Below, piece after piece: positions 50,462 to 61,128 of a stretch of DNA of 64,000 bases. The notes beneath the pieces were generated by a model, which worked only from the letters and a program-made list of their open reading frames with translations, did not search any database and was not told the origin of the DNA. Position 1 is the first letter of the stretch, and each line of letters opens with the position of its first letter. Made by a program: the position numbers and the translations under genes. This DNA is from Ziziphus jujuba (Eukaryota; Streptophyta; Magnoliopsida; Rosales; Rhamnaceae): NCBI RefSeq assembly GCF_031755915.1, contig NC_083385.1, positions 11,739,001 through 11,803,000 on the forward strand. The letters are read 5' to 3'.

Positions 50462-53400
50462 CATGAACAAGGCATACTTAGAAAACCTGTCCACCACCAC
50501 CAAGATCGATCTCATACCATCAACCTTCGGCAATCCAACAATAAAGTCCATTGAAACTGACTGAAATGGTCTCTCGGGAATAGGTAATGGTTGTAACAAC
50601 CCAGCTGCCTTTTTTCTCTCTAGCTTGTCTTGCTGGCACACAAGGCAAGTTCGCACAAAAGCTTCAACATCCTGCTCGAGTTTAGGCCAATAATAAGACC
50701 TGGCCAGCAACGCCACCATGCGCTCCACCCCTGGATGGCCAGCCCACAATGAATCATGAGTCTCACTCAACAATTCACGCCTAATCCCACCACCAGCAGG
50801 GACATATAATCTGCCACCCTTGGCATAAATTAGGTCCCTCTCGACCCAATATCTCCTCACCAAGCCTTCTTGGATTTCTTTAGTAAGCTTGATGTACACT
50901 GCATCCTTCAAGCTTTGCTCTTTGATACACTCCAGGAAATTCGATTCAACATGGGAGATGGCAGCAACGTATGCATGCACCTCTTTTCGACTTAGTGCAT
51001 CGGCGACTTGATTTTGCCTACCGGGACGGTGTATCCACTCAAAATCAAACTCGTCCAGGTACTCTTGCCACCGTGCCTGCTTCGGGGTCAACTTCTTCTG
51101 TGTTTTAAAGTAAGTATTGGCCACATTGTCAGTCACCACCGTGAACTTAGTACCCAGCAAATAGTGCCTCCACACATCCAGGCAATGAACTACTGCAGTC
51201 ATTTCCTTCTCATGTGTTGAGTATCGTTGCTCTGCCTCCTTCAACTTTCGACTCTCAAAGGCAACAGGGTGGTTGTCCTGCACTAACACACCACCTATTG
51301 CTCTGTCATAAGCATCAGTATGCACCTCAAACGGCATACTAAAATCAGGCAGCTTCAAAATAGGCTCTGTGGAAATGGCCTCTTTGAGCTTCTCAAAACT
51401 CCTCTGGCATCTTTCATCCCACACCCATTTTGCATCCTTTTTCAACAAATCTGTCAAAGGACTCACTTTCTTGGAATAGCCTTCTATAAACCTTCTATAG
51501 TAGTTGGCTAGTCCCAAGAAAGACCGCAACTCAGCAACCTTCGTTGGAGGAACCCACTCCACTATTGCTTTAATCTTTCTCCCATCCATACGAATCTGTC
51601 CTTGGCTAATCCAGTGGCCAAGGAACATCACTTCCGAGCAACAAAACTCACATTTCTCCTTCTTGACATACAGCTGGTGCTGCCTCAACCTTGCAAACAC
51701 CAATCTCATATGCTCCACATGAGCATCCAAATTCTCACTGTATATCACAATGTCGTCTAGATAGACTACCACAAAACGATCAAGGAATTCATACAGCACA
51801 TCGTTCATAAGATTACAAAACGTGGCAGGAGCATTTGTGAGGCCAAAAGGCATCACAAGAAACTCGTATGAGCCATACCTTGTTACACAAGCCGTCTTCT
51901 GCTCATCACCCTCCGCTATTCGAACCTGCCAATAACCTGACCGCAGGTCTAGTTTTGTAAAAACAGAGGCCCTTGACAACCGATCAAACAAGTCTTGTAC
52001 ATTGGGCACAGGGTACTTGTTCTTCACTGTGATCTTGTTCAAGGCTCTGTAGTCCACACACATTCTTAATGAACCATCCTGTTTCTTCTGAAACAAAACA
52101 GGAGCACCATATGGGGCCTTGGATGGTTGAATGCACCCTGCATCAATCAACTCATCCAACTGTTTCCTCAATTCCACTAACTCCGATGGGGCCATTCGAT
52201 ATGGGACACGAACAGGGGGTCTCGTTCCAGGCTCCAATTCGATTTTGTGGTCAAATGTGCGGCGTGGGGGTAGTGTTTTGGGCAACTCAGGAGGCATCAC
52301 GTCTGTAAACTCCTCCAAAACACTGGCCACTGCATCGGGCACCTCCACCACTTGATCAGGTTTAACTTCCACCAAATCCGCAACAAAAGTGTCCACACCC
52401 TTCTTCAGTCCGCTCTTCAATTGTAAAGCAGAAATCACCTTCTGCTGCTCCTTTTCTTGTACCTTCCCAGCCAAGGTACATTCAACAAAGCAAGGGCACA
52501 TGCCACCCGAAATCACCATACCCCGCTTGTAAGGTGTCAAGGTCACTTGAGCATTGAGGAAGAAGTCAATGCCCAAAATCACGTCAAAGTCATCCAGAGG
52601 GACCACCATGAAACTGCATTCGTCATCCCAGCCACCCACCTTCAGATTTGCCACCGCCATGCCACACACCGGCTGTGCAGCCGAGTTGAGGGCTTTGATT
52701 CGGCTTGAGTGTTGCACAACACTCAACCCCAAATCTTGAGATCTCCTCTGTGCTACAAAGTTGTGTGTAGCACCAGTATCAAGCAAAGCCATCACCTCTT
52801 TCCCATTGATCCTTACTGCAACATATAAGAGTCCATGCTGCAGTTTGGATCCTTCGACGGTCACCACGTTCAGTAACTGAAGAGGGGCCACACGCAAAGG
52901 AGCCACTTGACTGCAATCACCACTTGCATCTTCAGCAACCAATGCATTGATTTTCTCCTTCTTTGGGCAATCCCGTGCCCTATGGGGACCATTGCAGATA
53001 AAACAGCCACCACCACCCTTGGTGCTGTTTTTGGATTTCCCACCGGATTGGTCCACTCTCTTGGACTTGGAAGGCTCATCCTCCTTCGGTTTCTTCCATC
53101 GACTCCCGTCTTTGCCATTTTTGGATTTCTTGCCCTCAGCACTCTTCTTTTTACCATTATCATTCGAAGATGATGAGGAGCCAATATACTTGAAATCCAA
53201 CAACCCATCAGCAGCGGCAAAGGCAGCAGGCAAAGTCTTCACACCCTGCCTTCTCAACTCTGTCTGTGCCCAGCCTTGTAACCCAGAAAAGAAGTTGAAG
53301 AGCTTGTCCTCCTCGGACATGTTCTTGATGTCCAACATCAAAGAACTAAATTCTTTTACATAATCCCGAATACTACCTGTGTGCTTGAGTTTCTTCAGAG

Positions 53401-53987
53401 ATTCTCTAGCCACCCAAGCAGTGTTGCAGGGCAAGAATTGATCCTTCAATTCCTTCTTCAGCACTTCCCACGTCTCAATCTTTGGCCTGTTTGCATTTTC
53501 ATCGTCCTGCAAACGAGTTCTCCACCAAAGCTTAGCATCACCGATGAGGTACATGCTAGTAATCATCACTTTTTCATGGTCTGGACAATGGCCAGCATCA
53601 AAATACTGCTCCATGTCCCATAAAAAGTTCTCCAATTCCTTCGCATCCCTAGCCCCATTAAAAGGCTTTGGTTCAGGAACCCTTATTTTAGAAGGAAAGG
53701 GCTCAACCGAAGAAGTGGAAGGTATGCTGTGTGCAGTCCTCCGAAGCACAGACACCTCCCCCTCCAGCACCTGCAACTGGACCTTCACAACACCTGTGAA
53801 AGTCTCCATATCCTGCATCAAGGCCATCTGCTTCTCTTGCGTTTCTGTGATAAAAGAAGCAACGCTGTGAGATAGGGACTCCAGGTTTGCAGCCAATTGA
53901 TCCATCCGTTCAGAAACACTCGCTGATTCATCGGATGGAGGGGCACCGAGATAACTCTCCAGGCGTGCCACCCGCTCAGGCGTGACA
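50462..53987 (-). pseudogene. Ty3/gypsy chromovirus-type gag-pol, 3'-truncated in integrase
   Basis: An unbroken frame of about 1,180 codons on the minus strand starting at the ATG at 53971 ([16 protein letters not shown]). In order it holds a coiled-coil N-terminus, a gag domain ([10 protein letters not shown]), a CCHC knuckle ([13 protein letters not shown]), an aspartic protease ([11 protein letters not shown]), reverse transcriptase with YLDDIVIYS, RNase H ([12 protein letters not shown]; the usual DAS is DAY), and an integrase HHCC zinc finger ([18 protein letters not shown]). Integrase stops after [13 protein letters not shown], where the sequence passes into the MULE DUF1985 exon, so most of the integrase core and the 3' half of the element are missing. 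The lack of stop codons means a young copy. Its orientation is opposite to the adjacent PBS and LTR. Confidence 0.93.
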
Positions 53988-53989
53988 AT

Positions 53990-54001
53990 TGGTATCAGAG
54001 C
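53990..54001 (+). other. Primer-binding site, complementary to initiator tRNA-Met
   Basis: TGGTATCAGAGC preceded by GTGACAAT, as usually seen just 3' of a 5' LTR. It is on the plus strand although the neighbouring gag-pol is on the minus strand. The six bases before it (GTGACA) equal the last six of the LTR at 55424-55429, but no LTR body lies upstream. Confidence 0.8.
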
Positions 54002-54087
54002 CTAGTTATGGCTGGTGGTGCTGCGATTGAAGTCCTACCTGAAGCGTAACCCGACGAGGACGTCGTCTATTTCAGGTGGGGCAGGTT

Positions 54088-55429
54088 TGTCAGGACCCTA
54101 GTCCCTCGGCATGGCCATGGCATGGTTTGTCTTGCACCATGCCAAGGCAAGATAAGCATGGGCGTGTGCCTGTGGTGGGCACAGCGATGGCAAGCAAGAC
54201 TCGGTGATATGCTATGTTGGTGCATGGCAAGGCATGGCATGGGTTGGTGCCCAGCGTGCCTCACTCGGTGATATGCTGTGTTGGTGCATGGCAAGGCATG
54301 GCATGGGCTAGTGCCCAGCGTGCCTCAATTGGTGATGTGCTGTGTGGGTGCGCAGCAAGGCATGGCATGGGCTGGTGCCCAGCTTGCTTTAGTGATGACA
54401 TGTTGTGGTGCGTGTCCGATGTGTGGTGCATGGCTGAGCGTTGGCACGGGTTAGTGCCAAGACGGCGTGATGGGCGCACACTGCATGAGTAGGCATGCAG
54501 GTGTGTGGGCGCAGGACAGCGCATGGGCACAAGTGATGGTGTGGCAGTCTTGACGTGCAGACATGCAGGCTGCGCGCAAGTGCTTAGCGTTGGGCAAGTG
54601 TGCGGAGCATGTTGCGTGTGGTGTTGGGCGCACATGGAGTTGGGCGTCAGGCGCACGGGCAGCGCCTAACGCATGCGCGGATCGGTGCGCGCGCGCTCGC
54701 ATGGAGCAGCGCCTGAGACACGCGAGGGCTGATGTGCGCGCGCTTGCGCGGGGGCGCGAAGAGCTGGCGCGTAACCCTGTCTGTGCGCGGGCTGTGGGCT
54801 GCGTGGCAGGCAAGCAGGCAGGTTTCAGAGGGCTGTGTCTGCATGCCACACGTGGGCACCATGCACTTGCTGGGCTGACTTGGTTGAGCGGTTTCCAACA
54901 ATTATGAGCGGTTCCCATCGGTTACGAGCGGTTAGACTTGCTGGATGGTTTGGTGGCCTTCATGCAAGGGTGTTGGAGACCTAGTCCTTTGAGGTGGCAC
55001 GAGAAGACATGAGACAGCATGTCATGAGCAGTTGGCGAGGCAACTGCAAGGCCAGGTGGCTTGATTGTGGATGGTCCAGCATACCCATGGCAGTTAGGGT
55101 TGTTAACTGCCAATTTTGTGAATGTAATGCTGGAACCATGCTTGAGACATCAGAGGAGTGTAGTGTGGTGATCCTTGCATTGGTTCTTGGCCGGATTCCT
55201 TATTCTTAATGAGATAAAGAAAAAGGTTGGGGTGGTCCCCGTAAATATTGGTGTTGCTTTGTGTTGCCTTGTGTTGTGATTGTGTTGCTTGTAGTTTGAT
55301 TGGTGGCATTCGTTGCTGTGTGAGAACCTCGGTTTTATTGAAGGGATTATTGAGTAGGTTGACTAAGGAGGAGTTCCTTAGGCCGCACAAAGGCAGAAAA
55401 ATTTGATTTGAATTTTAGCCCTTGTGACA
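54088..55429 (+). mobile_element. Gypsy LTR (plus orientation), 1.34 kb
   Basis: Starts TGTCAGGACCCTAGTCCC at 54088 and ends GCCCTTGTGACA at 55429, with TGTCA/TGACA matching ends. Immediately upstream is the purine-rich TTTCAGGTGGGGCAGGTT, which fits a polypurine tract, making this a 3' LTR in plus orientation. The LTR is much more GC-rich (about 54100-54850) than its surroundings and contains 64-bp tandem repeats. No second LTR copy is present, so ends rest on motifs only. Confidence 0.7.
54203..54395. repeat. ~64-bp tandem repeat inside the LTR, about 3 copies
   Basis: GGTGATATGCT(A/G)TGTTGGTGC, GGCAAGGCATGGCATGGG and TGCCCAGCGTGCCTCA recur with starts at 54203, 54267 and 54331, and a degenerate start at 54391. 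Confidence 0.88.
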
Positions 55430-55437
55430 ATTGGCAG

Positions 55438-56794
55438 GTTAACATCTCTACTCGTATTAGTGACACGTATTTTGGTGGAAAGTGAAAAGTCACTAAACCG
55501 TAGCAGCTGCTAAGCAAAACATAGATATTGGGAGGAGGGATAGGAAGGCGGCAGCAGCTATTACAACTCCTTATAGTGTTGGAGGCTTGCGGAAAAAACT
55601 ACAGCGCACTTTACCCGGTGCATCTTCTACTTTGAAGTTCGACCCATACAAACCAGTACCCACGCGACTTGTAAAAAATTTTGACAAATTTATGAAGTCT
55701 GGTTGGGCAGCAAAGGTTGATATGGACATTTTGACTGCGGGTAAAGACTTTTTCCAGTTGCTTATAAACAGTGAGAAGTGGCTGAATCACGATGTAAGTA
55801 TTTTTCGATCAAGATTTTTATTTTATAATTTGATAAATTCCATAGATAGTTGTTCAACTGCATGGATGTAATTTAAAATTAACTCGTCTTTCAATGCAGC
55901 ATATGGAAGTCCTGCCTTACCTATTTTGTGTACGTGCCAATCAATTTTCTGATATTTTTTATCCTAGTTTTGAGGTGCTAGATGGAGAATTTTGGGTAAG
56001 TAACGACCAGGTGTCCTATATGTGGCTATTGTGATTTTGGATAACTAATAAATTATTTTGTTGTAGGTATACATTGAGCAATGTCATGGAAAGTTCATCG
56101 ACAATCCATCTAAGTTCCAATTCTCATACGCAATGCAAGAATATGTGCTGGGGATTCGAATGAAGGAGTCCAAGCCATGGAAATACATAAATCATGTAAT
56201 ATATACATGTCCAAATTGTGTAATGTTAACTATTCATTTATTCATGTGCCTTCCTTTATTTATTGTGCTAACTGAAATTCTGTAATGTATTGACAGTTGT
56301 TGATTCCACTAAACAAGCGCAACATACATTGGGTGGTAGGGCACGTGGACTTGAAAGAGCGTCGCATGACTGTATATGATTCAGATAAGGCTGGTAACCG
56401 ATACAAGGGACAAATTTATTTCCAGAAATTATGCATAATGTTACCATATTTACTGCGGTCTGCATCCTTTTATGAGCATCGGCCGGATCTTGTAGACTCC
56501 GTTGACGAGTTTACATGTGAATAGGCACAAAATACCCCTCAGCAAAGTAACGGGTAAAACCCCTTAATACTTACATGTTTGTTGAATAAATATTAACTAT
56601 TGAATATGGTTCTAATAATACTAATATATGTTATAATAATTGTTTGTTTTTGTAGTGGTGACTATGGCATATTTACACTCAAGACCATCGAATTTTTACA
56701 TGCTAGATTACCATTGACATTCACACAAGATAACATGGAGTTCTTTAGGAAGAAGTATGCATATGAGGCTTACAACAAAGAACTTAGCATATGA
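55438..56794 (+). pseudogene. Ulp1-like cysteine peptidase (C48) part of the MULE gene
   Basis: Continuation of the DUF1985 gene after the gypsy insertion. Exons by GT..AG signals: within 55438-55793, then 55900-55995, 56067-56195, 56297-56553 and 56656-56794. The peptidase core is recognisable: catalytic His in IHWVVGHVDL, Asp in YDSDKAG, Gln in TPQQSNG, and the C-terminal DYGIFTLKTIEF. In active Ulp1/SENP proteases the last motif is DCGIF with the catalytic Cys; here the codon is TAT at 56663, giving Tyr. A TAG at 56522 also interrupts the frame, and a TGA lies at 55483 near the gypsy junction. The ancestral enzyme would have processed or removed SUMO-type modifiers. As it stands it cannot be an active protease. 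Confidence 0.88.
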
Positions 56795-57034
56795 GCTGCG
56801 TGGTGATGCTTTTTTCTTTCCTTTTGTCATGTTTATAGATGCATATTATTTATTATATTTGACTTTTAATTGTAAATATAATGGTGGCTTATAATGTTCA
56901 TTCAACAAAGATAACAATGTGGTATTGATGTAAGGATAAGTAATTGACCTTATAGGAAATGTGTCATGTTTATTTATTAGAATTCCGTTATGCACAAAAG
57001 CCTTAAGAGCTCAATTGCAAATTTTAAAAAATTT

Positions 57035-57290
57035 TCCGTTTGTCGGAAATATTTCCTATAGGCGGAAAAATTTTCCTACTGGAGGAAAAATGGAGGAAAA
57101 ACGTTCCTCCAGTCGGAAATCACATATGAAGAAAAATTGAAGCCTCTTGATAAATTTCCGCCAGGTGGAAAAATTTTCCTCCAAGCGGAAATAGTTTTCC
57201 TCCTGTTGGAAAACATTTCCTCCAAGCGGAAATCGTTAAATAATTTTTACTCCTGTTAGAAACTAATTTTCTCCACTTGAAAAATCAATT
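57035..57290. repeat. Repeat block 2: ~20-bp TTTCC..GGAAA near-palindromes
   Basis: About ten looser units, for example TTTCCTATAGGCGGAAA, TTTCCGCCAGGTGGAAA, TTTTCCTCCAAGCGGAAATA and TTTTCCTCCTGTTGGAAAAC. It lies between the stop of the Ulp1 gene (56794) and the 3' end of the convergent transposase gene (57653). The units clearly belong to the same motif family as block 1 but are more decayed. Confidence 0.88.
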
Positions 57291-57652
57291 TCTAATAGAT
57301 TATATAAGTTAATAGTAGGGTAAAAAAAATTGGGAGTGGAGACAAATATTATATAAGATGAAGATGGAATTAACAAAAAATGTAGTGACATTTAAAATCA
57401 ATAACCATTTTAAATAAAAAAAAATTGATATATGTTTGTTTTTATTTTCAAAATCATTTGGACATTTCATAAAATGATATGTAAACTAAAGATTGAAAAT
57501 CAATTCCAGAAAGCCTCTTTTCATTTAGGATTAAATTCAAAAAAAAAAAAAAGATTGCTAATAAATCTTCCACCGTGGAGTAGAAAATATTATATCCAAT
57601 ATATGAAATAATTATCAAAACATATTAAACCATAACACTAAATTAAAACTTT

Positions 57653-60217
57653 CTAATTCGAAGCATAAGACAATGGATTCGTACGTCTCTGCCTATAATG
57701 TCCAACACCACCGCATCGGCTACATCTACGTCCAATAACATCTTCACCTTCGGATGGTATGCGTTGCATCCTCGATCTACCGGCTCGCCTACGTGTCCAT
57801 CTTGGTGGAAGAACAATGCAACTTGCCACGTCATCCGGGACATGCTACTGTTTTTCATCTAACAAAGGATAAATGGACTCAGCATAAGCTGCATGATATG
57901 CATCCGCGGTGTAGTAATGAGAACACATGCCATAAGGAGCAATTTTTCGGTCTCTGCAAGCGGCAATACAATGATCACAAGGATATTGATCAAGATCGAA
58001 GACTTTGCATGATCATGTTTTTGATTGGAGATTAACTGTACCCCTCAAACTCCCACCTTGCACAAGAAATTCATGCATATTAATGGCTTTCACACGTAGT
58101 CCGATGGACTCCAAATTTCGTAGTTTGAGTTGCTCTTCCATATGGTTAGTCACAGACTTTGTCAATTTTGCACCTGCAGTACGTCGCTCATAAAACCACC
58201 TTTGCAGTAAATCCCGTATGTCCTCTATTAATGCTACTATTGGCATCTCTCTAGCATCTAGCAGAATGCCATTCAAGCTTTCTGCAATATTGGTGGTCAT
58301 GATAGTGTACCTTCTACATGGACAAAGAGACCGTGCCCACCTTGTAGGGTCACATGATCGAATGTACTGGGCAGCCCTACTGTTTTTTGCCTCAATTTGC
58401 CCCATATAAAACTCAAAATCTTCAACCAAATATGCACTAGCTGCGAGTATGAAACATTGTATTATTGATTCATCTTTCGCATGTCCATTTGCTTTAATAT
58501 TTCTGCTTATATGGTACGTGCACAACGCATGGTATGCATTGGGAAAAACTTTGCGTAATGCCCTTTCAATAGCGGGGTGTCTATCACTCACAAACACCAA
58601 ATCTGGAAAATCTCCGATGGCATCCTTCAGGTTTTGGAAAAACCATGTATATGCTTGCTCGTTCTCTCCATCTCCAATGCCGAAAGCCAAAGGATATATT
58701 TGCTTATTGCCATCCATGCCCGATGCAATATACATGTACCCTTTGTATTTCCCTTTCAATGTAGTTGCATCAACAGCCAATACGGGTCTTATGTGGGATT
58801 TAAATCCCCTAATGCTTGCTCCAATCGCCATAAAGAAATATACAAAATTGTTATTATCGTCTGTTTTGATACGTGTAACAGTCCCAGGGTTCTTCGACAC
58901 TAACTCATAACAGTAGGCAGGTAACTTAGCAAAATTCTCCTCTGGAGATCCCCTAACACTGTTAAGTGCATACTCTTTACCTCTCCATGCTTTGTTGTAG
59001 CTTATATTCACCCCATATTTCTGCAAAAAATCATGTTGAATTTCTTTGGGTTTGTAAACACGTGCAATACCTTCATATTTAGATTTGATACATTGCCCGA
59101 TAACCCGGCTACTGGCTTGCTTGTGTTCTCGATGCACAATATCTAACGAGCAACTGTGTACATTATCAAAAATTCTCACAACAAATATTTCTCCATTTTT
59201 AAATGTGGTTGCACGTAGTCGCCATTTACAAGTATTTTCCAAGCATACAACCTCATACCGTTGTGTAGTTGACCGTGTCACCTTGAACTCCTTATTTTCT
59301 CGCATGCAATAGCTACTCAATTTATTCTGTAGGTCACGTTTGTTGCGAAATAATTGTCCAACTACTATGCTCTCACAGCCAGTGAACTTTGACGAAAATA
59401 TGGCCATAAAACCACTTCTGTTGCTCGATGATATGTGGTCACTTGTAGCACGATGAACCCTAACATCATCAACTCCTTCATTGTTCATTTCAGGATGCAT
59501 ATCATTATCATTGTCCTGCAACTCATGATCAAAATCTACATCATTATGATCAACATCATCCCCTGCTGTATTGTAATTCTCATCATGATCAATATGATGC
59601 AACTGCTCATACTCCTCGTCGTTAGGAAACCGTTCAGCATAGTCACCTCCAACATCAACTCCTTCGTGAATGTTAAATGATGTCCAGGCCCCACGAACAT
59701 CAACTTGATCTCTAAACTGAGTTTCTTGAACCATAATTTTCTGAGATGTAGCCTGAATAGGTTCAGTACCGGAAGCTTGTGGTAGACTAGCGCCAATTGG
59801 AGGACAAGAAAAAGAATGAAGATTACTCCCACTATCCGAAGCAAATGCTGTTTGATGAACATTTCTACATACATGCTCAACTTTCGAAATCACCTCAACA
59901 TACAATGGAGGCCGCATCATTGTCATCCCTCCATTCCTCACTTCTTGAAGAAAGCATTTCACATCCCTATCACATCGTATTTCTGTAGGATCCAACTTTT
60001 CTGCACATCGTCCATATATCCATTTTAGCTTTAGCAAATATTCATTTCGATCTATCTCAATAGAATTGAAAATCTCATCCTCTAACTCTGATTTTGTGCA
60101 TCTCTTGCCGAGGGAAACCATTACATTTTTACCATTTCGATATTCCCAATCACCACTATCATTTTGTACCAATGTTCCATTGTATAAAACCGTAATTACA
60201 ATGTCATCATCTTCCAT
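57653..60217 (-). pseudogene. MULE transposase (MURA type) with two nonsense codons
   Basis: Starts ATG at 60217 (MEDDDIVITVLYNG). An all-beta N-terminal region and an acidic Asp-rich linker lead to a MuDR zinc-binding domain (about residues 270-370, with CKWRLRATTFKNGE). The DDE core has Asp in AVDATTLKG, Asp in FVSDRHPAIE and Glu in TNIAESLNG. At codon 735 (58013-58015) there is TGA where a Cys is expected (KT[stop]SCKVFDLDQYPCDHC); the same frame continues through the SWIM zinc finger. A TAG at 57845-57847 probably replaces Trp (DEKQ[stop]HVPDD), and the frame ends at 57653 after a zinc-knuckle-like CSRCGGVGHYRQR whose last Cys is missing. Restoring neither stop, the product is 734 aa with the catalytic core but no SWIM finger. 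The frame is otherwise uninterrupted. Confidence 0.92.
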
Positions 60218-60357
60218 TTTACTACAAAATTAAATGAATAACGTTAAACTAAATCAATAAATATATAAAATTTTGAATAATACTAAACAAACATATTAAT
60301 TGTATTAAAAAAGTTGATTCTGTTTTTTTTTTCGGGCCAAATATAGCTTTTTCCTAC

Positions 60358-60571
60358 TGGCGGAAAATTGGCGGAAAACTGGCACAAAATTGGCGGAAAA
60401 CTGGCGGAAAAATGGCAGAAAACTGGCGGAAAACTGGTGAAAAACTGGCAGAAAATTGGCGGAAAACTGGCGGAAAACTGGCAGAAAATTGGTAGAAAAA
60501 TGGCGGAAAATTGACGGAAAATTGGCAGAAATTTTGTGAAAACTGACAAACTGGAGGAAATTGGCGTAAAT
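60358..60571. repeat. Repeat block 3: ~11-bp direct repeat TGGCGGAAAA(C/T), about 20 units
   Basis: Tandem units TGGCGGAAAAC/TGGCGGAAAAT with variants (TGGCAGAAAAC, TGGTAGAAAAA, TGACGGAAAAT), mostly exactly 11 bp apart. It starts ~140 bp upstream of the transposase ATG, hence in its promoter or leader. Unlike blocks 1 and 2 it is directional, but the core GGCGGAAA is the same. Confidence 0.93.
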
Positions 60572-61024
60572 TCATCTTTTTCGCCAAATTTCCTCCGTTT
60601 TTACTGTTTTTCGTGATTTTTTAGTTTTATACAAAATTTCTCCCATTTTCCAACCATATGCCACCTAAGTATCTTTAAAATCACATATAACATCTCATAA
60701 ATTAATTTCTTGCATACCCATATCAAATAAAAACTTAAAAAACCCTAAACTAATAAAACTTACAAGAAAAAAGAGAAAGAGAGAAAACAAAAAAAAACAC
60801 ATATTTCCTTACTTTCATCTAATAAGAAAAAAGATAAAATTTTTACCTGATTTTAGTTTGAGATATGAGAAAATACAAAAAAATGAGAGTGAGAGGCGAT
60901 GAGATGCAAAGAGTTTAGAAAAACCCCACGAATGGCTGTGTAGAAACCCCACCCCCACGAACGGCTGTGTAGAGGAAGAAAGGAAAGGGTGTAAAAAAAA
61001 CTTTTTGTGTAATTTTTAATTTTA
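60572..61024. other. MULE right subterminal region
   Basis: Putative promoter side of the transposase gene. It contains a partial inverse of the repeat motif (TTTTTCGCCAAATTTCCTCC at 60579), AT-rich stretches, and a duplicated GAA(A)CCCCAC(GAA)GGCTGTGTAGA segment near 60924-60975. No gene was seen. Confidence 0.5.
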
Positions 61025-61128
61025 TCAAGGGTATTTTTATCCCAAGGTGGCTAATTTTTTTTAAAAAAAAAATTTTTGCTATTTTTCTAAAATGAAGTTG
61101 TAAGGTGGCTATTTATGGAAAAAAACTC
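61025..61128 (-). repeat. MULE right terminal inverted repeat
   Basis: Reverse complement of the left terminal repeat; its outer end is GAGTTTTTTTCC. Followed directly by the 9-bp target duplication ATACTATAA at 61129-61137. Confidence 0.9.

Larger units (their letters stand above)
46436..61128. mobile_element. Ulp1-carrying Mutator-like element, 14.7 kb, TSD ATACTATAA
   Basis: The ends are GGGTTTTTTCGATAAATAGC at 46436 and, reverse complemented, GAGTTTTTTTCCATAAATAG from 61128. They are followed by shared CACCTTACAA(T/C)TCATTTTAGAAAAATAGC-like sequence. The 9-bp target duplication ATACTATAA is perfect (46427-46435 and 61129-61137), the size expected for Mutator elements. Inside are a plus-strand DUF1985/Ulp1 gene and a minus-strand MURA-type transposase in convergent orientation, three repeat blocks, and a nested gypsy element (about 50462-55434). 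Without the gypsy insertion the MULE is about 9.7 kb. MULEs that carry Ulp1-like genes are known in plants (Kaonashi elements in Arabidopsis, CUMULE in melon). Both genes here carry disabling mutations. Confidence 0.93.

Noticed and set aside
53990..54001. Fragment of a tRNA gene
   Set aside because: Only 12 bases matching a tRNA-Met 3' end complement, in LTR/PBS context; no cloverleaf could be formed.
54451..54918. 155-codon minus-strand and 114-codon plus-strand frames in the LTR
   Set aside because: Both are open because of high GC content in the repeat-rich LTR; no domain and no conservation signal.
60358..60571. CRISPR-like regular array
   Set aside because: Units are only 11 bp without unique spacers, in a plant transposon.
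60283..60587. Pro/Phe/Gln-rich repeat frames on the minus strand
   Set aside because: They are a product of the 11-bp repeat array upstream of the transposase; the residues cycle with the repeat.
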